Source of the DNA: an uncultured Chitinophaga sp. | Lineage (GTDB): Bacteria > Bacteroidota > Bacteroidia > Chitinophagales > Chitinophagaceae | Direction: 5' to 3' | Length of the DNA: 64,000 nt | Assembly: GCF_937898475.1 (NCBI RefSeq) | Contig: NZ_CALEJS010000040.1 | Coordinates: forward strand, 62,001-126,000 | In this document: positions 7,882-16,354 of the stretch, in pieces | How positions within the stretch are numbered: the first letter of the stretch is position 1 | Layout: the number at the start of each line of letters is the position of its first letter | Notes under the pieces: model-generated | Seen by the model: the letters and a program-made list of their open reading frames with translations, nothing else | The model's database searches: none | Told to the model about the DNA's origin: nothing | Position numbers and translations under genes: made by a program

Positions 7882-7970
7882 ATAAATATCAACAATTGAT
7901 GCTAAAACGCTGAAAGCCTAGTGTTAAACACCCGGAGCATTGCGTTGTTTTGCGTTGAATTTTACTGAGA

Positions 7971-9296
7971 TCAGCGGCCCAGTGCTTTCAGTCCTTTTCC
8001 TCCCGCCCCCATCTTATTCATCATCTTCATCATCTGCCGCATCTGGTCAAACTGTTTCATGAACTGGTTCACGTCCTGTATATCTTTACCGGCGCCTTTG
8101 GCAATGCGTTTGCGGCGGCTGCCGTCTATAAGGTCAGGGTTGGCGCGCTCCTGGGGTGTCATAGAGCCGATCATGGCTTCGATCCCCTTGAAGGCGTCAT
8201 CGCTGATGTCAATATCCTTAATGGCTTTACCCACGCCGGGGATCATGCCCATCAGGTCTTTCAGGTTACCCATTTTCTTGATCTGCTGCAGCTGTTCGCG
8301 GAAGTCCTCAAAATCGAACTGGTTCTGGCGGATCTTCTTCTCCAGCTTTTTGGCCTGTTCTTCGTTGAACTGCGCCTGGGCCCTTTCAACCAGGGTGGTG
8401 ATATCACCCATCCCCAGGATACGCTGGGCCATACGCTCGGGATAGAATACGTCGAGCGTATCCAGCTTTTCGCCCATGCTCACGAACTTGATGGGCTTCT
8501 CTACGGTGTACTTAATGGTTAAGGCGGCACCACCGCGGGTATCGCCATCCAGTTTGGTAAGTACCACGCCGCTGAAGTCCAGCCGGTCGTTAAATGCCTT
8601 GGCGGTGTTCACCGCATCCTGGCCAGTCATGGAGTCTACCACAAAGAGGATCTCCTGGGGCTGTACGGCCTGGCGGATATTGGCTACCTCCGTCATCATC
8701 GCTTCGTCTACCGCCAGGCGGCCGGCCGTATCGATGATGATCACATTATTCCCGTTCTGTTTAGCTTCCCGTACGGCATTTTCTGCAATCTGTACGGCAT
8801 TTTTATTTTCCGGTTCACTATATACGGGCACCTCTATCTGGCCGCCCAGTACTTTCAGCTGGTCTATTGCCGCGGGGCGGTAAATATCCGCTGCCACCAG
8901 CAGGGGTTTCTTTCCTTTCTTGGTTTTGAGGAAGTGAGCCAGTTTACCGGAGAAGGTGGTTTTACCGGACCCCTGCAAACCTGCTATCAGGATGATGGTG
9001 GGATTGGCTTTCAGCTCCAGCTCTGCGGCGGTGCCGCCCATCAGCTCTGCCAGTTCATCCTTCACGATCTTTACCATCAGCTGGCCGGGAGAAATGGCGG
9101 TGATCACCTTTTCGCCCATGGCCTTTTCCTTTACCTTATCTGTAAATTCCTTGGCAATTTTATAGTTCACATCGGCATCCACCAGTGCGCGGCGGATCTC
9201 CTTCACGGTACTGGCTACATTGATGTCCGAGATGCGGCCTTCACCTTTCAGCTGTTTGAACGCGGATTCAAGCCTTTCTGATAATGATTCAAACAT
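7971..9296 (-). CDS. ffh: Signal recognition particle protein Ffh (SRP54)
   Basis: Ffh binds SRP RNA and nascent signal sequences and docks with FtsY to deliver proteins to the membrane. The 441-residue protein has the N domain, then the NG GTPase with P-loop GLQGSGKTT, DTAGR and TKLDGDTRGG. The M domain follows (DLMGMIPGVGKAIK, MTPQERANPDLIDGSRRKRI) with a Met-rich end (QMRQMMKMMNKMG) that forms the signal-peptide groove. Length is normal. It is a single gene with its own promoter. Confidence 0.98.
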   Translation of the reverse strand: MFESLSERLESAFKQLKGEGRISDINVASTVKEIRRALVDADVNYKIAKEFTDKVKEKAMGEKVITAISPGQLMVKIVKDELAELMGGTAAELELKANPTIILIAGLQGSGKTTFSGKLAHFLKTKKGKKPLLVAADIYRPAAIDQLKVLGGQIEVPVYSEPENKNAVQIAENAVREAKQNGNNVIIIDTAGRLAVDEAMMTEVANIRQAVQPQEILFVVDSMTGQDAVNTAKAFNDRLDFSGVVLTKLDGDTRGGAALTIKYTVEKPIKFVSMGEKLDTLDVFYPERMAQRILGMGDITTLVERAQAQFNEEQAKKLEKKIRQNQFDFEDFREQLQQIKKMGNLKDLMGMIPGVGKAIKDIDISDDAFKGIEAMIGSMTPQERANPDLIDGSRRKRIAKGAGKDIQDVNQFMKQFDQMRQMMKMMNKMGAGGKGLKALGR

Positions 9297-9316
9297 TTAT
9301 CGTGTGTATTTAAAAT

Positions 9317-9324
9317 CAAAGTTA
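9317..9324 (-). promoter_or_regulatory. ffh promoter -7 box
   Basis: TAACTTTG on the minus strand matches TAnnTTTG, about 20 bases before the ffh start. The -33 region has no TTTG because the rpoD terminator ends there. Confidence 0.5.
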
Positions 9325-9334
9325 CGCTATCAGC

Positions 9335-9370
9335 AAAAAAAATGGTGAATATGCATGATATTCACCATTT
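9335..9370 (-). terminator. rpoD terminator
   Basis: A perfect 12-bp stem, AAATGGTGAATA (9340-9351) with TATTCACCATTT (9359-9370), has a 7-base loop. On the minus strand it runs directly into a T-run (9335-9341). It lies about 80 bases past the rpoD stop. Confidence 0.85.
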
Positions 9371-9448
9371 GCGTATGCAAAATTATGTTATTGACGGCTG
9401 ATTACAAAAGCTAAAAACAAGCGTTGAGGCTAAAACCATTTAGCATAA

Positions 9449-10318
9449 TCAGCTGCCTAAATAGTTGCGCAGCAGTTTACTACGGGAGGTGGTACGCAGC
9501 TTGGTAATGGCTTTATCCTTGATCTGGCGTACACGCTCGCGGGTAAGACCGAACTTCTCTCCTATATCTTCCAGCGACATGGGATGTTCCACGGCAATAC
9601 CGAAGTAGAGCATGATCACATCTTTCTGGCGGTCTGTAAGGGTGGAAAGTGAACGTTCTATTTCCCGGCGCAGTGAATCATGATGATCCAGCTCTTCGTC
9701 GGCGCTTACTGCGTTGGGATTTTCCAGTACGTCCAGCAGGGAGTTATCTTCTCCGTCTATAAAAGGAGCGTCCATGGAAACGTGGCGGGCCGCAACCCCA
9801 AGGGTGGCCTCTACCTCTTCTGTATTGATCTCCAGGATGGTGGCCAGTTCATCGGGGGAAGGTTCCCGCTCAAATTCCTGCTCCAGCTGGGAGTATGCTT
9901 TGCTGATCTTGTTGCTCAGCCCCACTTTGTTAAGGGGCAGGCGCACTATACGTGACTGTTCTGCCAAGGCCTGGAGGATAGACTGACGTATCCACCAAAC
10001 TGCATAGGAAATAAATTTGAAACCGCGGGTTTCATCAAAACGCTGGGCGGCTTTTATAAGGCCCAGGTTACCTTCATTAATGAGATCACTGAGCGACAGG
10101 CCCTGATTCTGGTACTGTTTAGCCACGGACACCACAAAGCGCAAATTCGCTTTAGTCAGCTTTTCCAGTGCGCGCTGATCACCCTGTTTAATACGGATGG
10201 CCAGGTTCACCTCTTCCTCAGGCGTAATCAGATCTACCTTTCCAATTTCCTGCAAATACTTCTCCAGGGATTGTGACTCCCTGTTAGTAATCGACTTAGT
10301 GATCTTGAGTTGGCGCAT
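9449..10318 (-). CDS. rpoD: Primary sigma factor RpoD/SigA
   Basis: This is the housekeeping sigma subunit of RNA polymerase. The 289-residue protein is the short Bacteroidota form without region 1.1: it begins MRQLKITKSITNRESQSLEK with region 1.2. Region 2 has DLINEGNLGLIKAAQRFDE and the -10 reading helix FISYAVWWIRQSILQAL. Region 3 follows, and region 4 ends SLEDIGEKFGLTRERVRQIK. The open frame starts two codons earlier (10324), but MRQLK at 10318 is the usual start. It has a perfect self-type promoter (10382-10412) and its own terminator. Confidence 0.97.
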   Translation of the reverse strand: MRQLKITKSITNRESQSLEKYLQEIGKVDLITPEEEVNLAIRIKQGDQRALEKLTKANLRFVVSVAKQYQNQGLSLSDLINEGNLGLIKAAQRFDETRGFKFISYAVWWIRQSILQALAEQSRIVRLPLNKVGLSNKISKAYSQLEQEFEREPSPDELATILEINTEEVEATLGVAARHVSMDAPFIDGEDNSLLDVLENPNAVSADEELDHHDSLRREIERSLSTLTDRQKDVIMLYFGIAVEHPMSLEDIGEKFGLTRERVRQIKDKAITKLRTTSRSKLLRNYLGS

Positions 10319-10381
10319 TGACATAGAGTCGGAACAGTTACAGGTGATTTAATAAAATGTTAATTTTTGACGAATGCCAGA

Positions 10382-10412
10382 CAAAAATAACTTTTTTTAG
10401 ACACCACCCAAA
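10382..10412 (-). promoter_or_regulatory. rpoD promoter
   Basis: On the minus strand TTTG (10409-10412), 19 bases, then TATTTTTG (10382-10389): an exact match to the Bacteroidota consensus. The leader to the ATG is about 57 nt. Confidence 0.85.
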
Positions 10413-10467
10413 AAAAATGTTTACTTGTTAAACCGTTTTTAAGCAAAATCGATTGATCGTTTGTAAG

Positions 10468-10496
10468 AAGCCCGAGTAAAGATTTGCCGGGTTTTT
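10468..10496 (+). terminator. Orphan terminator-like hairpin in the rpoD upstream region
   Basis: AAGCCCG (10468-10474) pairs with CGGGTTT (10488-10494, one G-T pair) and a T-run follows on the plus strand. No plus-strand gene precedes it, so it may end a short unannotated transcript or be chance. Confidence 0.4.
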
Positions 10497-10622
10497 CATT
10501 AAAAAAAAGTGTCTAATTGACTCTTTATCAACACGGATATATCGAAAGTATTTTTAATAACATTAATTTTTATAAACTATCAAATAAATACATTAAATGA
10601 TTAAAAAAAAACAGTAAATTAT

Positions 10623-10652
10623 TTTGACAGAATAAATATTTTTCTATAATTG
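10623..10652 (+). promoter_or_regulatory. Promoter of the START-like gene
   Basis: TTTG (10623-10626), 18 bases, then TATAATTG (10645-10652), one base from TAnnTTTG. It sits about 36 bases before the ATG. Confidence 0.5.
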
Positions 10653-10688
10653 CAGCCGGATGATATTGATTTACTAATTACTTGAGCG

Positions 10689-11069
10689 ATGTCTAAGAAA
10701 GTGCAATATGAGTTGGAATACCCGGTACGGTGCTCACCAAGTATCTTATACGAATTCCTTTCCACTCCCGCCGGCCTGCAGGAATGGTTTGCTGATAAAG
10801 TAGATTTCAGGGATAATGTTTTCTCCTTTTCCTGGAATGGCAATACAGAAGAAGCCGAAGTGCTGGAACAGGAGGAAGAAGAGTTTATCCGGCTACGCTG
10901 GCTGAACGCCCCAAACGGAGAGTTTTTCGAATTCCGCATACAGATCTCAGAAGTTACCAATGAAACCATACTGGTAGTAAAGGATTTCGCAGAAAAGAAA
11001 GAAATAGCAGACCAGAGCCAACTTTGGAATTATCAGGTTAAAGACCTCTTTCACCGTATCGGCAACTAA
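10689..11069 (+). CDS. START-like / AHSA1 (SRPBCC) domain protein
   Basis: The 126-residue protein is a single SRPBCC-fold domain. It shows strand-rich YELEYPVRCSPSILYEFLST, the PAGLQEWFAD turn typical of AHSA1-like proteins, then FSFSWNGNTEEAEVLE and a C-terminal helix (LWNYQVKDLFHRIG). Such proteins bind hydrophobic ligands or act as Hsp90-activator-like cofactors. This short cytoplasmic form next to rpoD is widespread in Bacteroidota, but its role is not known to me. It stands as a single gene divergent from rpoD. Confidence 0.82.
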   Translation: MSKKVQYELEYPVRCSPSILYEFLSTPAGLQEWFADKVDFRDNVFSFSWNGNTEEAEVLEQEEEEFIRLRWLNAPNGEFFEFRIQISEVTNETILVVKDFAEKKEIADQSQLWNYQVKDLFHRIGN

Positions 11070-11215
11070 CTACTCGTCAAAGATTTAATAATTGCTTCTT
11101 TAATGAAGAACAGTGTACTATTTAACAGTAGCATTGTGCTGTATCTTTCCTGTTCTATCCCGGCATTCCACCTTTTCTTGTATTAACCTGGTGTTACGTA
11201 CCTGCCACCCCTACT

Positions 11216-11265
11216 AAAAGCGCATACCACCTTCGGCAAAAGCGTACAAGCGCCTGCTAAAAGCG
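11216..11265. repeat. Three phased AAAAGCG direct repeats
   Basis: AAAAGCG occurs at 11216, 11238 and 11259, spaced 22 and 21 bases, in the spacer between two convergent genes. No role is evident. Confidence 0.35.
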
Positions 11266-11285
11266 TGTGCAGCTGCTGACTGGGT

Positions 11286-11891
11286 TTAACCGTTCAGAAT
11301 AGTCAACAGGGTAGTATAACAAGTAGTAGCCTCTGGCACCAGCTGCTCCCACAGCTCCAGCGGAAAAGGACGGGCCAGTTTTAAGAACGGGTGTTCCTGC
11401 ACCCAGCCACCCCACTCCTGCGGCGTAAATGCGCTAACCGCCCTGTAGTTGCCATTTTCAAAATCGTGCTCCCAGGGATCATCCTTCGTATATACACTAA
11501 GTCCTGCTGCCGACAGCTGCGCATGGCCCTGTATCAGCGCCGCTGCATGCTGCTCCTTGATGCTCCCGGCCAGGTGCAGGGTACAACTGAAGTAATGGCC
11601 CCACCAGAACATGGTACGAAAAGCGAATATATCCTCCCGGCCAAAGCACCGCGGGTAATCCAGCATCACCCAGGGCAGTTCCTTATAACGCTCTCCCTTT
11701 GATATTTTGGCGCCCCGCTGCAGGCAGCCTTGCGGGAATGCAAAAGTGCAAGTCAGCTCATGCACCTGTAATTGTAGCTGCAATGCGCCCAGCAGCTCCA
11801 TCACCTTTTCTATCACGCTGTTCTTGCGGTATATCCAGCCGGCGTCAAAAGCCAGCTGTTTTTCTTCGGGTGTAAGTAAAAAATTTTTCAT
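11286..11891 (-). CDS. Hypothetical cytoplasmic protein
   Basis: This 201-residue protein is not recognised. It begins MKNFLLTPEEKQLAFDAGWI and contains a Trp- and aromatic-rich centre (YKELPWVMLDYPRCFGREDI, AFRTMFWWGHYFSCTLHLAG) and a C-terminal helical half (WGGWVQEHPFLKLARPFPLE). It has no signal peptide or membrane helix. Composition and codon use look like its neighbours, so it is probably real. It is convergent with the START-like gene and divergent from the LptF/G-type permease. Confidence 0.6.
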   Translation of the reverse strand: MKNFLLTPEEKQLAFDAGWIYRKNSVIEKVMELLGALQLQLQVHELTCTFAFPQGCLQRGAKISKGERYKELPWVMLDYPRCFGREDIFAFRTMFWWGHYFSCTLHLAGSIKEQHAAALIQGHAQLSAAGLSVYTKDDPWEHDFENGNYRAVSAFTPQEWGGWVQEHPFLKLARPFPLELWEQLVPEATTCYTTLLTILNG

Positions 11892-11993
11892 ATAATTAAC
11901 GCTGCCATAACGGCTGCTGTTACTGCTACTACAGGAAATCGTAGTAACTTCGCGGGCAGCATGCGCTAAAATCGTAAATAATAATATTAGGTA

Positions 11994-13445
11994 GTGAAAA
12001 AACTCGATAAGCTCATCGTTAAGACATTCCTGGGGCCATTTGTGGCTACTTTTTTCGTTACCTGGTTCGTATTGCTCATGCAGTTCCTCTGGAAGTATAT
12101 AGATGACCTGGTGGGCAAGGGACTGGATCTTCCCGTGATACTGGAGCTTATCTCTTATACCAGCGCCAGCCTGATTACCCTGGCCCTGCCCCTGGCGGTG
12201 CTGCTGTCTTCCATCATGACCTTTGGTAACCTGGGCGAAAGCTTTGAGCTGGTGGCATTAAAATCATCCGGTATATCCCTGCTGCGTTTTATCCGCCCCC
12301 TGTTGTTTGTCTGCATCGGTATTGCCATACTGGCCTTTCTCTTTGCCAACTATGTAATACCGGTGGCCAACCTGCGCGCCAAATCCCTGTTATACGATAT
12401 TACCAACTCCAAACCTGCCTTCAATATCAAAGCGGGTGTATTCTACAGCGATATTCCCGGCTACACCATCAAGGTAGCCCGTAAAGAAAAAGATAATCGT
12501 ACCATCCACCAGGTAATGATCTTTGATAAATCAGCCGGTGGCGGCGGTACCGGCGCCGATAAACTGATCCTCGCAGAGAAGGGCACCATGGAACTGTCTG
12601 ACAACAAGCGTTTCCTGATCTTCGTGCTGCAGGACGGATGGCGTTATGAAGAGCGCAACCTGCGCGGCTCCACTGTACCGGGAGAGCTGATCCGCATGGG
12701 CTTCAAAGAGTACCGGAAAGCGTTTGACCTCAGCTCGTTCACCTTCAGCCGCCTGGATGTGGGCCTGTTTGCGTCCAACCAGCAAATGCTCAATATACGG
12801 CAGCTGGATAAGGCCATTGACTCGCTTAAAAAGGAGGAAAAGCTGTTCAGTCGTACCGTGAACGCCTATATCACTTCCCGTTATGCCTTCTATAAATGGA
12901 AAGATACCGGCTGGTTGGCGCAGGCACCTCCCTTACAGGTAAAGGAATTTACAGACATTGTTCCTGAAAAGAACCTGAAATATGTGCTGGAACGTACGGA
13001 GCAAACCCTGCGCGAAGCGCAGAGCAACCTGGATGGCACCGCAAAAGAGTTTGAGGATAAACACTCCGTGATGATCCTGCATAAGGTAGAATGGCAGCGT
13101 AAATTCACCCTGGCGTTTTCCTGCATCGTAATGTTTTTGATAGGGGCGCCGCTGGGTTCTATCATCCGCAAAGGCGGCCTCGGAACACCACTTGTCTTTG
13201 CAGTAGTTTTTTTTGTTATATTTAACATCTGTTTCATGGTGGGAGAAAAAATGGCCCGTAAAGACGTGCTGACCACCTGGAGCGGGATGTGGCTTTCCAA
13301 TATTGTATTGATGCCGATTGCAGCATTCCTGATCTATAAGGCCATGAATGATTCGCAATTATTCAATAAAGAGTTTTATTTCAGGATCTACCAGATCACC
13401 AGGAAGTTCTTACAAAAGATTAAGAAAAAGCAACCTACAACTTAA
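11994..13445 (+). CDS. LptF/LptG (YjgP/YjgQ) family permease
   Basis: LptF and LptG form the inner-membrane part of the LptB2FG transporter that extracts lipopolysaccharide for export. The 483-residue protein has the standard order: transmembrane helices near residues 15-40, 60-80 and 100-120 with the family motif FGNLGESFELVALKSSGISL, a large periplasmic beta-jellyroll region (about 130-360), and three C-terminal helices (about 370-460, FLIGAPLGSIIRKGGLG). It starts at GTG; an in-frame stop just upstream excludes a longer form. The partner gene and lptB are not in the window. The PAP2 phosphatase follows by 8 bases, suggesting a shared envelope-lipid operon. Confidence 0.9.
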   Translation: MKKLDKLIVKTFLGPFVATFFVTWFVLLMQFLWKYIDDLVGKGLDLPVILELISYTSASLITLALPLAVLLSSIMTFGNLGESFELVALKSSGISLLRFIRPLLFVCIGIAILAFLFANYVIPVANLRAKSLLYDITNSKPAFNIKAGVFYSDIPGYTIKVARKEKDNRTIHQVMIFDKSAGGGGTGADKLILAEKGTMELSDNKRFLIFVLQDGWRYEERNLRGSTVPGELIRMGFKEYRKAFDLSSFTFSRLDVGLFASNQQMLNIRQLDKAIDSLKKEEKLFSRTVNAYITSRYAFYKWKDTGWLAQAPPLQVKEFTDIVPEKNLKYVLERTEQTLREAQSNLDGTAKEFEDKHSVMILHKVEWQRKFTLAFSCIVMFLIGAPLGSIIRKGGLGTPLVFAVVFFVIFNICFMVGEKMARKDVLTTWSGMWLSNIVLMPIAAFLIYKAMNDSQLFNKEFYFRIYQITRKFLQKIKKKQPTT

Positions 13446-13453
13446 AGCGTTCT

Positions 13454-14131
13454 ATGAAAACGTTCGTTACACTGTTTAGAAAGAACACCTACTTCTTTCT
13501 AACGCTGGTCCTTTGGGTACTGGCAGGGGGAGTTATGCAGAGCATTTTCACCCCGGAAGAATTATTTATCGGCATTAACCGCATGCATCATCCCCTTACA
13601 GATGTGCTGATGACGGGCATTACCTACCTGGGAGACGGCATTAGCTTTGCCGTGGTGCTGGTTTGCATGCTGGTTACCCGCAAGTTCAAACCATTCCTGA
13701 TAGGCCTTACGTCTGTATTACTAATGACCCTGGTAGTACAAACTGTTAAACACATGGCAGATGCGCCGCGGCCTATGCTCTATTTCCAGGAGGCAGCCTT
13801 TGTACATACCGTAAAATGGGTTTCCGTACATTATCACAACAGCTGGCCCTCCGGCCATTCAGCCTGTGCCTTTGCCCTTTTCAGCTATCTTTCGCTTATT
13901 GACAATAATAAAAGACGGGGACTTCTGCTTATCGGACTGGCCCTGGTAGCGGCTTACTCCCGCATTTACCTTGCACAACATTTCTTTGCAGATATCTATA
14001 TCGGCAGCATCATTGGTGCGCTGGCAAGTTTTGTGGTATACGGTTTGTTCGAATTCCGGAACCTCACCAGAACACCGGTGCTTTGTCCGCATGCGGAAGC
14101 CGCCCTGCTGGCGGAAGCCAAACTGGGATAA
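13454..14131 (+). CDS. PAP2-family membrane phosphatase
   Basis: This integral membrane acid phosphatase of about 225 residues has all three PAP2 signatures. KHMADAPRP is the KX6RP motif, PSGHS is the second, and SRIYLAQHFFAD is the SRX5HX3D motif with the catalytic His. Five to six hydrophobic helices surround them. Family members dephosphorylate undecaprenyl pyrophosphate, phosphatidate or lipid A. With an LptF/G permease 8 bases upstream and a GT39-like enzyme downstream, a role in lipid A or carrier-lipid phosphate removal is likely, but the substrate is inferred. Confidence 0.88.
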   Translation: MKTFVTLFRKNTYFFLTLVLWVLAGGVMQSIFTPEELFIGINRMHHPLTDVLMTGITYLGDGISFAVVLVCMLVTRKFKPFLIGLTSVLLMTLVVQTVKHMADAPRPMLYFQEAAFVHTVKWVSVHYHNSWPSGHSACAFALFSYLSLIDNNKRRGLLLIGLALVAAYSRIYLAQHFFADIYIGSIIGALASFVVYGLFEFRNLTRTPVLCPHAEAALLAEAKLG

Positions 14132-14136
14132 CTCCC

Positions 14137-14206
14137 GCGCTGTGGTGGTGAGGCTAACAACCCAATAAGCGGTTCAACTGTTAAACCAATAAACCACCTG
14201 CAGCGG
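14137..14206 (+). other. Imperfect hairpin ahead of the glycosyltransferase start
   Basis: CCCGCGCTGTGGTGGT faces ACCACCTGCAGCGGG, with the right arm ending about three bases before the ATG at 14209. It could limit ribosome access or be a repeat remnant. Confidence 0.35.
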
Positions 14207-14208
14207 GA

Positions 14209-15717
14209 ATGAAGTACCTGTTAATTGCCATAGTAGCCGGATGTTTATTTGTGCCATTCCTGGGCGCGATGCCACTTTTTTCGCCCAACGAAACAGGCCT
14301 GGCAGCCGCTGCCCGGGAAATGCTGGTCAGCGGCCGCTATACCCTGGCCCATGCAGGTTCAGCACCTTTATACGATACCTATCCCCTGTTTGTGTGGCTG
14401 CAGGCCGGTAGCATGGTCCTCTTCGGCAGCAGTGATTTTGCTGCCAGGCTGCCCAACGCCATGATCGGCATCATTACCCTGCTGACGGTCTATGCCATCG
14501 GTAAAAAACAGGCAGACAGCAACCTTGGGATCTGGTGGGCAATTGTTTTAGCAGGTTCCTGGTTACCTTATTTATTATTTAAATCGGGCCTGGCCGACCC
14601 GCTTTACAATTATCTGGCCTTCCTGTCTGTTTACTTTGCCTACCGTATAGCGTATAGCGGTAAACCATTCCGTACGGCAGCGCTCAGCGGGCTTTGCCTT
14701 GGACTGGCCGTTCTGACCAACGGCCCTGCCGTCGTCGTCATCCACCTGCTCACCCTGCTGGCCTACTGGATCAGCAGTAAAGGGAAGACGGGTATCCGGC
14801 CTGGCCATATAGGCATCCTGCTGCTGGTAGCCTGTTTGCCCGCTGCTTTCTGGCTGGTGTGCGTGGGACTCAGGGAAGGCTGGACCTTTGCAGGCAATTT
14901 TTGCCGTCACCAGGCAGCCATACTCCCCCGCATCTTTCTCCGTGGTCCTTTTTATTACTGGACCTTTTTGCCCGGCTGTTTTCCGATGGGCATTTTCCTG
15001 TTCACTTATCTGCAACGGCGCGGCCGGCGCTCCATATATGCTACACCGCCGCCCCTGGATATCAGGGCGCTCAATGCCTGGATGTGGAGTATGTGCTGGG
15101 TGATATTGCTGGTATGCCCGTCTACGTTATACTATCTGCCTCTCTCCTTCCTGGCTGCCCGGCAGGTATACCGGGTTGCAGAAGGCAGGCATTCCCTGCG
15201 CGGATGGAATATCGTTCTATTATTAACGACAGGTATCATTTTGGGTATAGCACTGATACTGCTGCCTGTAGCCGGAGTGTATAAACAGGTGTTAAGTACC
15301 AATATCAGGGATCCTTTTATACGGGCTTACCTGGAGGCCAATATACACTGGAGCCTGTTGGAGGTGAGCTATGGCCTTATATATATACTGCTGGTAACGC
15401 TGAGCTGCATTGCATTGTTCCGTAAAAAATACCAGGCGGGCTTATTATGGCTTTTCCTGGGCACGGCTATATTTATCGAAGTGGCCCTGCTGCATTTCGG
15501 GCCTAAAGTCATGGCACATGCGCAGCAAACAGTGGTTAGCGGTCAGTCGTCAGCCATTAGTAAAAGACAGCTATCGCGGCTTCCTGTACTAACGGCTAAC
15601 GGCTATGCACTAACGGCTTTTATTTCAAAGCCATATCATATCGTTTCTGTACCTCATTCCAGTTCACCACGTTCCAGAAGGCCGCGATGTATTCGGGCCG
15701 CCGGTTCTGATGTTTGA
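14209..15717 (+). CDS. GT39/ArnT-like integral membrane glycosyltransferase, abnormal C-terminus
   Basis: A 502-residue polytopic protein with about ten hydrophobic helices and the ArnT/PMT-like plan: a short first helix, then a periplasmic loop SPNETGLAAAAREMLVSGRY where most family members have an Asp-Glu dyad (here Asn-Glu), and SSDFAARLPNAMIGI. Such enzymes move a sugar from a polyprenyl phosphate carrier to lipid A or protein. From about residue 445 the frame reads through a GCCGTTAG-type repeat (15531-15619) and then antisense into the sod 3' end. The last 70 residues (rich in Ser/Arg, no helix) are therefore probably not native. Expression and activity are uncertain. Confidence 0.75.
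   Translation: MKYLLIAIVAGCLFVPFLGAMPLFSPNETGLAAAAREMLVSGRYTLAHAGSAPLYDTYPLFVWLQAGSMVLFGSSDFAARLPNAMIGIITLLTVYAIGKKQADSNLGIWWAIVLAGSWLPYLLFKSGLADPLYNYLAFLSVYFAYRIAYSGKPFRTAALSGLCLGLAVLTNGPAVVVIHLLTLLAYWISSKGKTGIRPGHIGILLLVACLPAAFWLVCVGLREGWTFAGNFCRHQAAILPRIFLRGPFYYWTFLPGCFPMGIFLFTYLQRRGRRSIYATPPPLDIRALNAWMWSMCWVILLVCPSTLYYLPLSFLAARQVYRVAEGRHSLRGWNIVLLLTTGIILGIALILLPVAGVYKQVLSTNIRDPFIRAYLEANIHWSLLEVSYGLIYILLVTLSCIALFRKKYQAGLLWLFLGTAIFIEVALLHFGPKVMAHAQQTVVSGQSSAISKRQLSRLPVLTANGYALTAFISKPYHIVSVPHSSSPRSRRPRCIRAAGSDV
15531..15619. repeat. Inverted-repeat element (GCCGTTAGT unit) inside the GT39 3' end
   Basis: AGCCATTAGTA (15552-15562) faces TACTAACGGCT (15587-15597) with one mismatch. Further copies of the unit (GGTTAGCGG, CTAACGGCTATGCACTAACGG) extend both sides. 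It ends at the sod stop codon and supplies codons to the glycosyltransferase frame. Confidence 0.65.
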
Positions 15718-16354
15718 GGTAGTAGGCATGTTCCCATACATCCAATCCCATTACCGGGATGCCTCTTTCCTTCACCAGCTGGTGCATCAGCGGATTATCC
15801 TGGTTAGGTGTTGATGTTACGGCCAGTTTCTTTTCCGGAGTAAGGATCAGCCAGGCCCAACCTGAACCAAATACGCCTTTGGCGGCATCGTTGAATTTCT
15901 GCTGGAAGGTGTCCCATGAACCGAATGCGCTGTTGATGGCGCTCTTCAGTTTATCAGAAGGGGCTGTTTTTTCTGCAGACAACAATGGCCAGAAAAGGGA
16001 GTGGTTATAGTGGCCACCGCCGTTATTACGTATAGCCTTGTCTTTCTCCGTTACCTTATTCAGGATCTGCTCCAGTGTAAGGCTGGCAAAGGTGGTTCCG
16101 TTCACTGCTTCATTCAGGTTCTTCACATACGCACCATGATGCTTATCATGATGGATCTCCATCGTCAGTTTATCAATGTTGGGCTCCAGGGCATCGGCGG
16201 CATAAGGCAGTGGAGGCAGCTCAAAAGGCGCTTTAGCACCCCCCGTCTTGCCGGTAATGCCGCTTACGGGTGTAGCAGCCAGCAGGCCGGAAGGATTGCT
16301 CAAAGCAGCCACCCCTGCCAGGCCGGCCAGTTTAATGAATTCTCTCTTATCCAT
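15620..16354 (-). CDS. Exported Fe/Mn superoxide dismutase
   Basis: Converts superoxide to oxygen and hydrogen peroxide. After a 26-residue leader (MDKREFIKLAGLAGVAALSN) and linker, the mature domain carries the family core PPLPYAADALEPNIDKLTM. The metal ligands are His in MEIHHDKHHGAYV, His in HYNHSLFW, and Asp and His in GLDVWEHAYY. The leader looks Tat-like but has Lys-Arg instead of Arg-Arg, so Tat, Sec or lipoprotein-independent export is open. ATG 16354 is preferred over the longer frame from 16390 because it begins the leader. It is convergent with the glycosyltransferase. Metal choice (Fe or Mn) is not resolved. Confidence 0.92.
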   Translation of the reverse strand: MDKREFIKLAGLAGVAALSNPSGLLAATPVSGITGKTGGAKAPFELPPLPYAADALEPNIDKLTMEIHHDKHHGAYVKNLNEAVNGTTFASLTLEQILNKVTEKDKAIRNNGGGHYNHSLFWPLLSAEKTAPSDKLKSAINSAFGSWDTFQQKFNDAAKGVFGSGWAWLILTPEKKLAVTSTPNQDNPLMHQLVKERGIPVMGLDVWEHAYYLKHQNRRPEYIAAFWNVVNWNEVQKRYDMALK

